This document shows, piece after piece, positions 1 to 8,118 of a stretch of 64,000 bases of DNA. Where the stretch lies: contig NZ_JAUSWB010000006.1 of NCBI RefSeq assembly GCF_030814955.1, positions 1 through 64,000 of the forward strand, given 5' to 3'. The position numbers and the translations under genes were made by a program. Every line of letters starts with the position of its first letter. Positions within the stretch are counted from its first letter, which is position 1. The DNA is from Planomicrobium stackebrandtii (GTDB taxonomy: Bacteria; Bacillota; Bacilli; Bacillales_A; Planococcaceae). The notes below the pieces were generated by a model that ran no database searches, had not been told where the DNA came from, and worked only from the letters and a program-made list of their open reading frames with translations.

Positions 1-64
1 GACTTGCATGTATTAGGCACGCCGCCAGCGTTCGTCCTGAGCCAGGATCAAACTCTCCATTATA
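1..64 (-). rRNA. 16S ribosomal RNA, 5' end only
   Basis: Read on the minus strand, this is the universal beginning of bacterial 16S rRNA (GAGTTTGATCCTGGCTCAG, then GACGAACGCTGGCGGC and the conserved TACATGCAAG). Only the first 60-odd bases are present and the gene runs off the left edge of the window. The mature 5' end is placed a few bases upstream of the GAGTTTGATC motif by analogy with Bacillus and could be off by a few bases. Confidence 0.97.
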
Positions 65-232
65 GAGTAGTGTTGATTGCTCAATACTGCTGGCGTACCG
101 CCGTCTAGATGACGCACGGTTCGCTTGTGATCTGCATACGCTGATCAGTAAAGTTGCGCGGGCCGTTTTGTGCGGCCGTTGCTGTTTGTTGACGTTTTGC
201 TGTTCAGTTTTCAAGGTTCAGGTTTAAAGAAT
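65..232 (-). other. 16S rRNA leader / tRNA-16S spacer
   Basis: This stretch lies between tRNA-Gly and the 16S gene. I found no convincing sigma-A promoter in it on the minus strand, so the 16S gene is probably transcribed as a continuation of the tRNA cluster. The sequence contains a CCTTGAAAACTGAACA segment of the kind commonly found around Bacillus rRNA spacers. Processing sites cannot be assigned from sequence alone. Confidence 0.5.
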
Positions 233-306
233 TGGAGCGGGTGGGGGGAATCGAACCCCCATCATCAGCTTGGAAGGCTGAGGTTTTACCACTAAACTAC
301 ACCCGC
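233..306 (-). tRNA. tRNA-Gly (TCC)
   Basis: Cloverleaf on the minus strand with an anticodon stem CAGC/GCTG, loop CTTCCAA (anticodon TCC), T-loop GGTTCGATTCC and an encoded 3' CCA. It is the last tRNA before the 16S gene. Confidence 0.96.
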
Positions 307-330
307 ATATATTTTATAGAAGAAAAGTAA

Positions 331-407
331 TGGCGCGCCCGAGAGGACTCGAACCTCTAACCGCTTGATTCGTAGTCAAGTACTCTATCCAATTGAGCTA
401 CGGGCGC
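331..407 (-). tRNA. tRNA-Arg (ACG)
   Basis: Minus-strand cloverleaf with anticodon stem CTTGA/TCAAG around loop CTACGAA (anticodon ACG, read as ICG after deamination), T-loop GGTTCGAGTCC and encoded CCA. Confidence 0.96.
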
Positions 408-418
408 ATTAGAGATTA

Positions 419-504
<86 letters not shown>

Positions 505-612
505 ATTGATTTAATTTTAGGGACAAATTCTATTATACTGCATTATCATTTTGATGTCAATGATAAACCAGATCTTCTAATTCATCGTCGTCGTTGCGCT
601 CTAATATAATGA

Positions 613-687
613 TGGCTGGGGTACCTGGATTCGAACCAGGGCATGACGGGATCAAAACCCGTTGCCTTACCGCTTGGCTATACCCCA
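613..687 (-). tRNA. tRNA-Gln (TTG)
   Basis: Minus-strand cloverleaf with anticodon stem ACGGG/CCCGT around loop TTTTGAT (anticodon TTG), T-loop GGTTCGAATCC and encoded CCA. Confidence 0.96.
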
Positions 688-695
688 ACAAAAAA

Positions 696-771
696 TGGCG
701 GTCCCGACCGGGATCGAACCGGCGATCTCCTGCGTGACAGGCAGGCATGTTAACCGCTACACCACGGGACC
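696..771 (-). tRNA. tRNA-Asp (GTC)
   Basis: Minus-strand cloverleaf with anticodon stem CCTGC/GCAGG around loop CTGTCAC (anticodon GTC), T-loop GGTTCGATCCC and encoded CCA. Only three bases separate it from the initiator tRNA. Confidence 0.96.
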
Positions 772-773
772 AT

Positions 774-851
<78 letters not shown>

Positions 852-1010
852 ACAATAATATAGTTGTTGTTTCCCTATAACTGCAAAAGCTATAATTCTA
901 ACTCTAGCTACTGAACTAATTTGTTTCTCTTATACTTGTTTAGCTCTTGTGTTAGTGTAACACATAAGCTATTCAACTATAACTTTTCAGATTAGTTACT
1001 GTTTATAAGA

Positions 1011-1085
1011 TGGTGACCCCTACGGGATTCGAACCCGTGTTACCGCCGTGAAAGGGCGGTGTCTTAACCGCTTGACCAAGGGGCC
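1011..1085 (-). tRNA. tRNA-Glu (TTC)
   Basis: Minus-strand cloverleaf with anticodon stem CCGCC/GGCGG around loop CTTTCAC (anticodon TTC), T-loop GGTTCGAATCC and encoded CCA. A 159-base AT-rich spacer (852-1010) with no clear gene or promoter separates it from tRNA-fMet. Confidence 0.96.
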
Positions 1086-1090
1086 GTGAA

Positions 1091-1165
1091 TGGCTCCGAA
1101 GGTAGGACTCGAACCTACGACCATCGCATTAACAGTGCGGTGCTCTACCACTGAGCTACTTCGGA
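1091..1165 (-). tRNA. tRNA-Asn (GTT)
   Basis: Minus-strand cloverleaf with anticodon stem CGCA/TGCG around loop CTGTTAA (anticodon GTT), T-loop GGTTCGAGTCC and encoded CCA. It is the first tRNA behind the promoter at 1196-1224. Confidence 0.96.
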
Positions 1166-1195
1166 ATAATGTTTAAGTACTTGTCGACTTTTTCT

Positions 1196-1224
1196 ATTAT
1201 AAAGAGCTGCAAGACAATCGTCAA
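1196..1224 (-). promoter_or_regulatory. sigma-A promoter of the tRNA-rRNA cluster
   Basis: On the minus strand TTGACG (1219-1224) and a perfect TATAAT (1196-1201) are separated by 17 bases. It lies about 25 bases upstream of tRNA-Asn, the first member of the tRNA/16S cluster, so it probably drives the whole stable-RNA unit. Confidence 0.85.
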
Positions 1225-1290
1225 TACCTTTTTCATTTATATTTATTATCCGCCGTTCTTTTCTGAAACTAAAGAACCTAATAGCAATTA

Positions 1291-1326
1291 GAAAAGAAGA
1301 TGCCCGTAGGTGGACATCTTCTTTTC
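1291..1326 (-). terminator. terminator after sprT
   Basis: A 12-bp perfect inverted repeat (GAAAAGAAGATG ... CATCTTCTTTTC) lies 12 bases beyond the sprT stop codon. The T-rich 3' arm makes it a plausible intrinsic terminator for the tex-sprT transcript. Confidence 0.7.
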
Positions 1327-1337
1327 TCTGGAAAATA

Positions 1338-1790
1338 TTATTGCGCGGCCAGTTTTCCTGAGCAGCGGCCGCACCTGTAACGCTCTGTGTTCATCCGGAT
1401 CTTGCGTGTGTAATTTGTCTTGCATGCTACACATTGATAAACATACGACTTGGCTGAACGCTGTTTTGCTTTGTTTTCGAGCATGGAACAAAAACGCGGC
1501 GATCCTGTTTTCTTCAGCAGTTCTCTGAAGTCCTGGTCGCGGTGCTTGTAGCCTCTTCCTTCTATATGAAGATGGTAATGGCATAATTCATGTTTAATAA
1601 TGCCTTCAAGTTCGGCATAGCCAAACTTTTCATATGAGCTAGGGTTGATTTCGATGTTGTGGGAGCGCAGCAAGTATCTGCCTCCCGTGGTCCGAAGCCG
1701 GGAATTGAAAACACCTTCATGCCTGAACTCTTTATGAAAGCTCGTCCATGAAATCTCCCTGATTAGTCCAGTCAATTCTTCGTTGGTCAT
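1338..1790 (-). CDS. SprT-like zinc metalloprotease family protein (YdcK)
   Basis: A 150-residue protein of the SprT/Spartan-like family. It carries the zincin motif HELCH at residues 67-71, followed by further histidines (HYHLHIEG), and a C-terminal zinc-ribbon formed by Cys120/Cys123 and Cys140/Cys143. Length and position directly downstream of tex match B. subtilis ydcK. Eukaryotic relatives cut DNA-protein crosslinks, but the role of the short bacterial SprT-like proteins is not settled, so only the metalloprotease fold can be claimed. It starts 22 bases after tex and ends just before a terminator, so it is the last gene of that transcript. Confidence 0.88.
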   Translation of the reverse strand: MTNEELTGLIREISWTSFHKEFRHEGVFNSRLRTTGGRYLLRSHNIEINPSSYEKFGYAELEGIIKHELCHYHLHIEGRGYKHRDQDFRELLKKTGSPRFCSMLENKAKQRSAKSYVYQCVACKTNYTRKIRMNTERYRCGRCSGKLAAQ

Positions 1791-1812
1791 GTTAACTCCC
1801 CTATACTCAATG

Positions 1813-3978
1813 TTAAAGGGTTTGCTCTTTCGGCTGCAGCATTGTCAAGGCAATGCGCCCTTTGTCTTTTTCGACTTTTTCCACCCAAGCAGTGACGATG
1901 TCTCCCACCGCTACCACTTCCAGCGGATGCTTTACAAAGCCTTTTTTTAATTTCGAGATGTGAACCAGTCCATCCTGCTTTACCCCTATATCCACAAAAG
2001 CACCAAAATCAACAACGTTGCGGACTGTCCCTTGAACTTCCATGCCGGGCAGCAAGTCTTCCATTTTCAAAATATCGTTCTTCAATAACGGCTGCGGGAA
2101 TTCATCACGCGGATCGCGGAACGGTTTTTTCAGGGCATCTACGATATCTTTCAAGGTAATTTCCCCGACATTCCATTTTTCGCTCAGCTCTGTGAGTTCG
2201 AGCGCTTCCAGTTTTTCAGAGATCCCCGGTTTTCCTACAGACTTCTTGTCTTCACCAACCAAATTCAACAGTTTCTCTGCGATGTCGTAGCTCTCCGGAT
2301 GGATGCCGGTTGCGTCCAGTGGATTCTTGCCTTCGGGAATCCGCAAGAACCCAATTGCCTGCTCATAGGTTTTCGCACCCAGGCGCGGAATTTTTTTCAG
2401 CTGGACGCGTGATGTGAAGCGGCCATTCTCATCACGGACTTTGATGACGTTTTCCGCTACAGTCTTGCTTAATCCTGCTACATATTGCAATAGCGAGGAG
2501 GACGCCGAATTGACGTTGACGCCGACTTGGTTTACAGCCGTCTCGACAACAAAGGTCAGCTGATCCGCCAACTTCTTTTGGGAGACGTCATGCTGATACT
2601 GTCCGACACCGACCGCTTTCGGATCGATTTTCACCAGTTCAGACAGCGGGTCCTGCAGACGGCGTGCAATCGATGCGGCACTGCGCTCTTCGACTTTCAG
2701 GTCCGGAAATTCAGCACGGGCGATATCCGATGCCGAATAGACACTGGCACCTGCTTCGTTGACGATGACATACGAAATGTCCGCTGCAGTTTCTGACAGA
2801 AAGTCAGCAACAAACTGCTCAGTCTCGCGTGATGCCGTACCGTTGCCGATCGCCATGATTTCAATCGGGTACTTCGCAGTCAACCGCTCCATAATTTTCT
2901 TCGAGCCGGCTTGATCTGATTTAGGAGGATGCGGATAAATGACTGCCACTTCCAACAGCTTGCCTGTCTCATCGATGACGGCTAGTTTGCAGCCTGTCCG
3001 ATATGCCGGGTCGACACCTAATACCATTTTGTTTTTCATTGGCGGCTGGAGTAATAAATTCCGCAGGTTTTCAGAGAAGATGTGGATCGCCTGGGTTTCC
3101 CCTTTTTCGCTCAGCTCTGTACGGATTTCCCGCTCAACTGATGGTTGGATCAGCCGCTTGTAGCTGTCTTCAATAGCTGCGGCAACGGCTTCTCCTGTCG
3201 AACGTGTCTGCTTCATCCATTTGTTTTTCATCAATGAAACAATGCGATCGGCCGGCGGATTAATGGCAACTTTCAAAACATCTTCTTTTTCACCGCGGTT
3301 AATGGCCAAAATTCGGTGCGGCACAATCTTTTGAATAGCTTCTTCGTATTCATAATACATTTGAAAAACTTGTTTCTCATCTTCATGGTTTTTCTTGGCG
3401 ATGGTCGCGATCGTTCCATCTTTTCGCGTCATGTAACGGATCTTCTCACGAATGTCCGGATCGTCAGCGAATAATTCCGCCAAGATATCCTGCGCTCCTT
3501 GAATTGCTTCTTCCGTTGACGCGACGCCCGATTCTTCATTGATAAATGCCTGCGCTTTGTCAGCCAATTCTTCGTTGTCCGGCTCCATCAGCCAATCTGC
3601 CAGCGGCTGCAGGCCTTTTTCTTTTGCAATGGTCGCTTTGGTCCGGCGCTTTTGCTTGTATGGCCGGTATAAATCTTCGACGCGCTGCAGGACGGTGGCA
3701 TTATGAATTGCCTTTTCCAGTTCATCCGTCAGTTTTTCCTGTTCCGAGATGGAACGGATCACATCTATTTTCCGCTGCTCTAAATTCTGAATGTATGTAT
3801 ACCGGTCATCGATTGCTTTGATCTGGACTTCGTCTAAAGAGCCTGTAGCTTCTTTTCTGTAACGTGCGATAAAAGGCACGGTGTTGCCATCTTCAATCAA
3901 TGCGATGACTTGCGCGACCTGGTTATTCCGCACGCCAGTTTCTTTTGCGATCAACGTATGAATCTGTTGCATTTCCAT
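1813..3978 (-). CDS. tex: Tex family S1 RNA-binding protein (YdcI)
   Basis: A 721-residue protein with the full Tex architecture: N-terminal helical region, YqgF/RNase H-like domain beginning near residue 320 (VLGVDPAYRTGCKLAVID), helix-hairpin-helix segments around residues 490-560 (LQYVAGLSKTVAENVI; RVQLKKIPRLGAKTYEQA) and a C-terminal S1 domain (VQGTVRNVVDFGAFVDIGVKQDGLVHIS). Tex binds nucleic acids and influences transcription and ribosome-associated processes. The start is supported by GGGAAGTG five bases upstream. It follows rsbX after a terminator and precedes sprT, the same order as in B. subtilis. Confidence 0.95.
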   Translation of the reverse strand: MEMQQIHTLIAKETGVRNNQVAQVIALIEDGNTVPFIARYRKEATGSLDEVQIKAIDDRYTYIQNLEQRKIDVIRSISEQEKLTDELEKAIHNATVLQRVEDLYRPYKQKRRTKATIAKEKGLQPLADWLMEPDNEELADKAQAFINEESGVASTEEAIQGAQDILAELFADDPDIREKIRYMTRKDGTIATIAKKNHEDEKQVFQMYYEYEEAIQKIVPHRILAINRGEKEDVLKVAINPPADRIVSLMKNKWMKQTRSTGEAVAAAIEDSYKRLIQPSVEREIRTELSEKGETQAIHIFSENLRNLLLQPPMKNKMVLGVDPAYRTGCKLAVIDETGKLLEVAVIYPHPPKSDQAGSKKIMERLTAKYPIEIMAIGNGTASRETEQFVADFLSETAADISYVIVNEAGASVYSASDIARAEFPDLKVEERSAASIARRLQDPLSELVKIDPKAVGVGQYQHDVSQKKLADQLTFVVETAVNQVGVNVNSASSSLLQYVAGLSKTVAENVIKVRDENGRFTSRVQLKKIPRLGAKTYEQAIGFLRIPEGKNPLDATGIHPESYDIAEKLLNLVGEDKKSVGKPGISEKLEALELTELSEKWNVGEITLKDIVDALKKPFRDPRDEFPQPLLKNDILKMEDLLPGMEVQGTVRNVVDFGAFVDIGVKQDGLVHISKLKKGFVKHPLEVVAVGDIVTAWVEKVEKDKGRIALTMLQPKEQTL

Positions 3979-4062
3979 CTGGACACTTCCCTTCAGTTCC
4001 TTTTTATTTTAACACATTAGGAAAAAGCTACGCGCCCATCAAAATCGGCCAATAGAGTCTGG

Positions 4063-4097
4063 ACAAAAAAAGAAGCCGTCTCATTTGAGAAGGCTTC
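4063..4097 (-). terminator. terminator of the sigB operon
   Basis: On the minus strand GAAGCC-TCTCA pairs with TGAGA-GGCTTC (4072-4097) and is followed by a run of seven T. The hairpin includes the rsbX stop codon (4081-4083), so the rsbX coding sequence ends inside the terminator stem. Confidence 0.88.
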
Positions 4098-4680
4098 CTG
4101 TTATAAATGTCGCATCGTCACCCGTTTGGATGGATGCCAGAATGTCGCGGTATAATTGCTCGGGAACTGCAGCCTTACGCATCATGGCTTTTGGATTTCT
4201 TAAATCCACTCCATCGGAATGGATGAGAAATAAGTCGTCCTCGACATATGTGTAAAGCTGAGTCCGCAATTTTTGCGGCCGTCCTGACAAATAACCCATC
4301 ACCGGCAGCGGATAAATAATCTCGTCTGTTGCTTTCCGGTACAAATAAAAGCGAATATTGCCGACGCAGCTGTATTCAAGCGTTTTTTCTTTGAAATCCA
4401 CTTTGAAGATGGCTACGGCAGCTCCGCGTTTCTGGAGCATTAATCCATTAAAGCGGTACATTAATTGATCGATGGTTTCATGGTGATATTCTCGTAAAAT
4501 TTGAGGAATGACCTGAGACGATTCACGCGCTACAGGACCACTGCCTAATCCATCGGCTACGGAGCAAATGAAATAATCTTCCGTCAACACTGTATGGTAG
4601 CTGTCGCCGGATTCATAATTCCCTTTTTTTGCTTCGTTGAAAATAAAAGCATCTACAAAACTATGCTGAATTTTTTCCAC
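4081..4680 (-). CDS. rsbX: RsbX, PP2C-type serine phosphatase of the stressosome
   Basis: A 199-residue PP2C-like phosphatase with conserved acidic metal-binding motifs (SVADGLGSG near residue 40, IHSDGVDL near 155 and GDDATFI near 188). In Bacillus, RsbX dephosphorylates RsbS (and RsbR) after stress and resets the stressosome. The GTG start overlaps the sigB stop by one base (TAGTG), implying translational coupling. It is the last gene of the operon and lies under the sigma-B promoter in front of rsbV, which provides feedback. Confidence 0.93.
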   Translation of the reverse strand: MEKIQHSFVDAFIFNEAKKGNYESGDSYHTVLTEDYFICSVADGLGSGPVARESSQVIPQILREYHHETIDQLMYRFNGLMLQKRGAAVAIFKVDFKEKTLEYSCVGNIRFYLYRKATDEIIYPLPVMGYLSGRPQKLRTQLYTYVEDDLFLIHSDGVDLRNPKAMMRKAAVPEQLYRDILASIQTGDDATFITGSLLK

Positions 4681-5462
4681 TACGAAACCCCACCGGCTGC
4701 CAATATAGCTTCCTGGAGTTTTTTAATGGCTTTTCTTTGCAGACGGGAAACATGCATTTGAGAAATACCGAGTTTGTCTCCGGCTTCTTTTTGGCTCAGC
4801 TGCTCTATGTAGGTGAATTGGATGATCTGCTTTTCTCGTTCAGAAAGCACGCTCATCGCTTCAGCTACAAGCATCCGCTGGTCCGCTTTCTCATACCCGT
4901 CATCTTCCTGGCCTACTACATCAAATAACGTAACTGTGCTGCCGTCTGAATCTGCCTCCAAAGAGTGGTCCATTGAAAGTGCCTGATAGCTTTTGCCCAT
5001 TTCCATTGCTTCCAGTACATCGTCTTCTTCAACATCCAGATATTCAGCAATTTCCCATACTTGCGGTGAACGCTGAAGTTCTGTTGTCAGCACTTCAACG
5101 GTCGCTTTAATGCGGGGGCCCAACTCTTTTATGCGCCGCGGAACATGGATCGCCCATGTTTTATCACGCAAAAAGCGTTTGATTTCGCCGATAATCGTAG
5201 GCACAGCAAAAGCCTCAAAGCTACGGCCATATGAAGGATCGTAGCGTCTGATAGCTCCTAAAAGTCCCAGCATGCCCACTTGCGCAATATCTTCGTGGTA
5301 AGATTTACCATTGGAATATTTTCGCGCAATGGATTCAACAAGACGCTTGTAATTCATAACTAAATTTGTTTGGGCTTCTTCATCTTCTGTTTTTTGATAA
5401 GCTTCAATCCATTCAAGCACCTGCTCTTTAGTAGGCTGATTAGGATGAGACTGTTTCGACAT
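4680..5462 (-). CDS. sigB: RNA polymerase sigma factor SigB
   Basis: A 260-residue sigma-70 family factor with regions 2 (GKSYHEDIAQVGMLGLLGAI; FEAFAVPTIIGEIKRFLRDKTW), 3 and 4 (LSEREKQIIQFTYIEQLSQKEAG; ISQMHVSRLQRKAIKKL), near-identical in layout to B. subtilis SigB. I chose the ATG at 5462 rather than the upstream in-frame start at 5489. It has a GGTGGAG site at good spacing and gives the family's usual length. The gene overlaps rsbW by 23 bases, as in Bacillus. SigB directs transcription of the general stress regulon, and several matching promoters occur in this window. Confidence 0.96.
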   Translation of the reverse strand: MSKQSHPNQPTKEQVLEWIEAYQKTEDEEAQTNLVMNYKRLVESIARKYSNGKSYHEDIAQVGMLGLLGAIRRYDPSYGRSFEAFAVPTIIGEIKRFLRDKTWAIHVPRRIKELGPRIKATVEVLTTELQRSPQVWEIAEYLDVEEDDVLEAMEMGKSYQALSMDHSLEADSDGSTVTLFDVVGQEDDGYEKADQRMLVAEAMSVLSEREKQIIQFTYIEQLSQKEAGDKLGISQMHVSRLQRKAIKKLQEAILAAGGVS

Positions 5463-5910
5463 CCTTCTCCACCTGCTCTCCTTCAACATGCTTTGTCATG
5501 AAGATTGTTACTCCCTCTTGATGATGAACTTTTACTTCATCCATTAATGTTTCAATCAAATACAAGCCGAGACCTCCTTCGCGAAGAAAAGCACCTTCTT
5601 CTTGATCGTGATAAGGACCCACTTTTGCCTTGGTTTCTTCAAAGTTAAAGCTTTGGCCATGGTCTGCCACCATAATTTCAATCTTGTCTTCATAAAGCGC
5701 GCATCCAATGACGACTTCGCCTTCTTCGCCTTCTGCGTAAGCATGCTGGACCGCATTGGTCACTGCTTCACTCGAAGCGATTTTCAAATCCTCTATATCG
5801 TCAAACGAAAAACCGATACGGCTGGCTAAACCTGAAATGGTAAGTCTTGCAACGCCAACATATTGAGATTTGGCCGGAACTCTCATTTCCACATAATCGA
5901 AAGGACGCAT
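5440..5910 (-). CDS. rsbW: RsbW, anti-sigma-B factor and serine kinase
   Basis: A 156-residue GHKL-type kinase with the N box (SSEAVTNAVQHAY), G1 box (VADHGQSF) and G2 box (EGGLGLYLIETLMDEV). RsbW binds SigB in unstressed cells and phosphorylates RsbV on serine; unphosphorylated RsbV draws it away from SigB. The start is the ATG at 5910, preceded by GGTGG and overlapping the end of rsbV. An upstream GTG at 5922 would add four residues. The 3' end overlaps sigB, so sigma and anti-sigma synthesis are coupled. Confidence 0.95.
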   Translation of the reverse strand: MRPFDYVEMRVPAKSQYVGVARLTISGLASRIGFSFDDIEDLKIASSEAVTNAVQHAYAEGEEGEVVIGCALYEDKIEIMVADHGQSFNFEETKAKVGPYHDQEEGAFLREGGLGLYLIETLMDEVKVHHQEGVTIFMTKHVEGEQVEKDVETVSS

Positions 5911-5911
5911 A

Positions 5912-6241
5912 TCAGTTACCACCCTTCCCGACTGATTCGATATCCATAATATCGCCTAAACCTGTAATATCGAAAAGCCGTTTTAATCGCGCAGAGAGTC
6001 CTTTTAACTTTACGTGGCCGCCATTGGCATTGACCGATTTATAAAAAGCTACAAAAACTCCCAATCCAGTACTGTCCATATAATTAACGTCGGAAAGATC
6101 CAACTCTGCTTTCAACCCTTGATGACTCTGGTAAGTTTCTAATTTTTCACGTAGGACCGGTGCAGTGTGCGCATCGATTTCCCCGCGTACAAATCCCTCT
6201 AGGACATTATTCGATTCAGTTAAATCCACTTGAATATTCAT
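5912..6241 (-). CDS. rsbV: RsbV, anti-anti-sigma factor (STAS domain)
   Basis: A 109-residue STAS protein. The phosphorylation site is Ser57 in the motif NYMDSTGLG, equivalent to Ser56 of B. subtilis RsbV. Dephosphorylated RsbV, produced by RsbU after environmental stress, binds RsbW and frees SigB. A sigma-B promoter lies about 57-90 bases upstream, so rsbV-rsbW-sigB-rsbX form an autoregulated unit inside the larger operon. Confidence 0.96.
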   Translation of the reverse strand: MNIQVDLTESNNVLEGFVRGEIDAHTAPVLREKLETYQSHQGLKAELDLSDVNYMDSTGLGVFVAFYKSVNANGGHVKLKGLSARLKRLFDITGLGDIMDIESVGKGGN

Positions 6242-6305
6242 TGTGATTCGACACCCCGTTTTTTTAAAATTCTATCCCGTTCTAAAAAAGCTATTCTAAG
6301 CCTTA

Positions 6306-6331
6306 ATACCACAATATACCTATAACTAAAC
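6306..6331 (-). promoter_or_regulatory. sigma-B promoter of rsbV-rsbW-sigB-rsbX
   Basis: Minus strand: GTTTAG (-35, 6326-6331), 14-base spacer, TGGTAT (-10, 6306-6311). This matches the Bacillus sigma-B consensus GTTTAA-N12-15-GGGTAT in 10 of 12 positions. It sits between rsbU and rsbV exactly where the autoregulatory sigma-B promoter of B. subtilis lies. Confidence 0.88.
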
Positions 6332-6337
6332 CTCGTC

Positions 6338-7339
6338 CTATACTTTTTTATAAATCACCAATGTAAAGTCATCCTGGAATTGCGCACTTTGCATACGTTC
6401 AAGCTCGTCATACACATACTGAACAATCGTTTGGGCAGGCTCTTTTTTCTTCCGTTCAATCAATTCATAAATAACTTCGCGCTCAATAAAGCCTTCGTCA
6501 TTCCGGCCTTCCGTCACACCATCCGTCATCATAATTACAAGATCGCCTTTTTCCAGGTCGACGGTATGCTCTTCGTAGACAGCAACGGGAGACACACCGA
6601 GCAGCAATCCTTTCGCAAAAAGCTCGCTGAATTCCTTATCCTTGGCACGATACAGGATAGCTGGTTCATGCCCTGCAGAACCATAAGTCAACCGCGCCTG
6701 CTTAGCATCGTAATTGCTGTAAAACATCGAAACGAACATCGAATCATCGACACTTTTTTCAACAATTCGGTTGATGACGCCTAAAACGTCTTTGGGAAGT
6801 GCATGTGAACTGTTCAGACTGTCCATGCCAAATTTGATCATGGACATGCAAAGGGCAGCCGGCAGGCCTTTGCCGATTACATCTGCCACCGCAACTCCGG
6901 CATAGCCGTCATGATCACTGACAAAGTATATGTAGTCTCCGTTCATTTTTCGCGCAGGAATAGAAAGAAGGCCGATATCCAGACCTTCCAGTATAGGCAA
7001 TTTAGTTTTTAGCAGCGTTTCCTGAACATTTGCCGCAAGATCCATTTCCACTTTCAGTTCTTCCTGCTGTTTCAGAAGGCTTTGCCGTTCCTGGAGTGCT
7101 AACCCGTAATTGATCATCATTTCAATTAAAAAATCAAAAGAATGCCAAACAACATCCGGCAATTCACCATAGAGCTCTTGAATTGCCGCTTTGTGCATGC
7201 TGATGACTTCTTCGGGCGCAATGTTCTCCAAAATAAGCTGGCGGCTGAAATTTTGGCCGACATACAAATTCTGTTCTGTCTGCTTTTTAGTGTATTCCTT
7301 TAAAATCTCTTTGTATTGAAACTCTATTTCTTGAGACAT
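6338..7339 (-). CDS. rsbU: RsbU, PP2C phosphatase activating RsbV
   Basis: A 333-residue protein with an N-terminal helical RsbT-binding domain (about residues 1-85), a linker helix (EVDLAANVQ-type) and a C-terminal PP2C domain with metal-binding aspartates (MNGDYIYFVSDHDGYAGVAVADVIGKG; VIMMTDGVTEGRN; FQDDFTLVIYK). After RsbT is released from the stressosome it activates RsbU, which dephosphorylates RsbV-P. It lies 12 bases downstream of rsbT and upstream of the internal sigma-B promoter. Confidence 0.95.
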   Translation of the reverse strand: MSQEIEFQYKEILKEYTKKQTEQNLYVGQNFSRQLILENIAPEEVISMHKAAIQELYGELPDVVWHSFDFLIEMMINYGLALQERQSLLKQQEELKVEMDLAANVQETLLKTKLPILEGLDIGLLSIPARKMNGDYIYFVSDHDGYAGVAVADVIGKGLPAALCMSMIKFGMDSLNSSHALPKDVLGVINRIVEKSVDDSMFVSMFYSNYDAKQARLTYGSAGHEPAILYRAKDKEFSELFAKGLLLGVSPVAVYEEHTVDLEKGDLVIMMTDGVTEGRNDEGFIEREVIYELIERKKKEPAQTIVQYVYDELERMQSAQFQDDFTLVIYKKV

Positions 7340-7351
7340 TAGGCGTTCCCC

Positions 7352-7753
7352 CTAACGAAGCCACTTGGTAGCTCTTATATCTGTACCTTCGCCTAAAATT
7401 GTTTCGATTTTGAAATCGTCCATTAACCGTTTGACACCGGGAAGTCCCGCTCCTAGTCCGCCGGAAGTCGTAAAACCATCTTCCATTACTTTTCGGATAT
7501 CCGGGATTCCTGGACCGCTGTCTGCAGCAATAATCAAAATCCCTTTCATACCATTTTCAGTCAATTGCTGAATTTCAATTCTGCCTTTACCGGCATATAA
7601 ATAAATATTGCGAGCAAGCTCGCTGATGGCCGTCGTAATACGGGCCTGGTCAACTGTACCAAAGCCAAGCTCTTTCGCCACGTTGCGTCCGAGTTGTCTT
7701 GCAGCCACAATATCCCATTCTGTCAAAATTTCCACCGAGGACTGGTCGCTCAT
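7352..7753 (-). CDS. rsbT: RsbT, stressosome serine/threonine kinase
   Basis: A 133-residue GHKL kinase with an N box (TAISELARNIYLYA), DSGPGI (G1) and the glycine-rich GLGAGLPGVKRLMDDF (G2). In unstressed cells RsbT is trapped in the RsbR-RsbS stressosome. On stress it phosphorylates both partners, is released and switches on RsbU. It starts two bases after the rsbS stop, so co-translation is likely. Confidence 0.95.
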   Translation of the reverse strand: MSDQSSVEILTEWDIVAARQLGRNVAKELGFGTVDQARITTAISELARNIYLYAGKGRIEIQQLTENGMKGILIIAADSGPGIPDIRKVMEDGFTTSGGLGAGLPGVKRLMDDFKIETILGEGTDIRATKWLR

Positions 7754-7755
7754 TT

Positions 7756-8118
7756 TTAAGCCTCCAATTCCAATTGAAGTTTATCCAAACCATTTTCTAA
7801 ATCTAGCGCTGTCATAACATCTTCAAGTCGAATTCCTAACTCGATCAAAGTGATAGCAACTGCTGGCTGGATACCGGTAATGACTACTCTAGCCCCCATC
7901 AGGCTTGACATACTGATGACGTCTCCCAGAACTTTCGCGATAAATGAGTCGATGAAATCAATGGATGTCAAATCGATAACGACGCCCCGTGCACTTGTTT
8001 CATGCAGTTTAGTCAATAAATCCTCTTGAAATTGAAGAGCCGTCTGATCATCTAGTTCCCACTGAATCGAAACAATTAATGTATCTCTTAACTTTAAAAT
8101 TGGAATTCTAAAATTCAT
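7756..8118 (-). CDS. rsbS: RsbS, stressosome scaffold (STAS domain)
   Basis: A 120-residue single STAS-domain protein, the scaffold partner of RsbR in the 1.8-MDa stressosome. The phospho-acceptor is Ser58 in [11 protein letters not shown], matching Ser59 of B. subtilis. The start codon overlaps the rsbR stop by one base. RsbT phosphorylates it and RsbX dephosphorylates it; both are encoded in the same operon. Confidence 0.95.
   Translation of the reverse strand: MNFRIPILKLRDTLIVSIQWELDDQTALQFQEDLLTKLHETSARGVVIDLTSIDFIDSFIAKVLGDVISMSSLMGARVVITGIQPAVAITLIELGIRLEDVMTALDLENGLDKLQLELEA

Noticed and set aside
557-748. 63-codon frame over tRNA genes
   Set aside because: It is an accidental frame across tRNA-Gln and tRNA-Asp.
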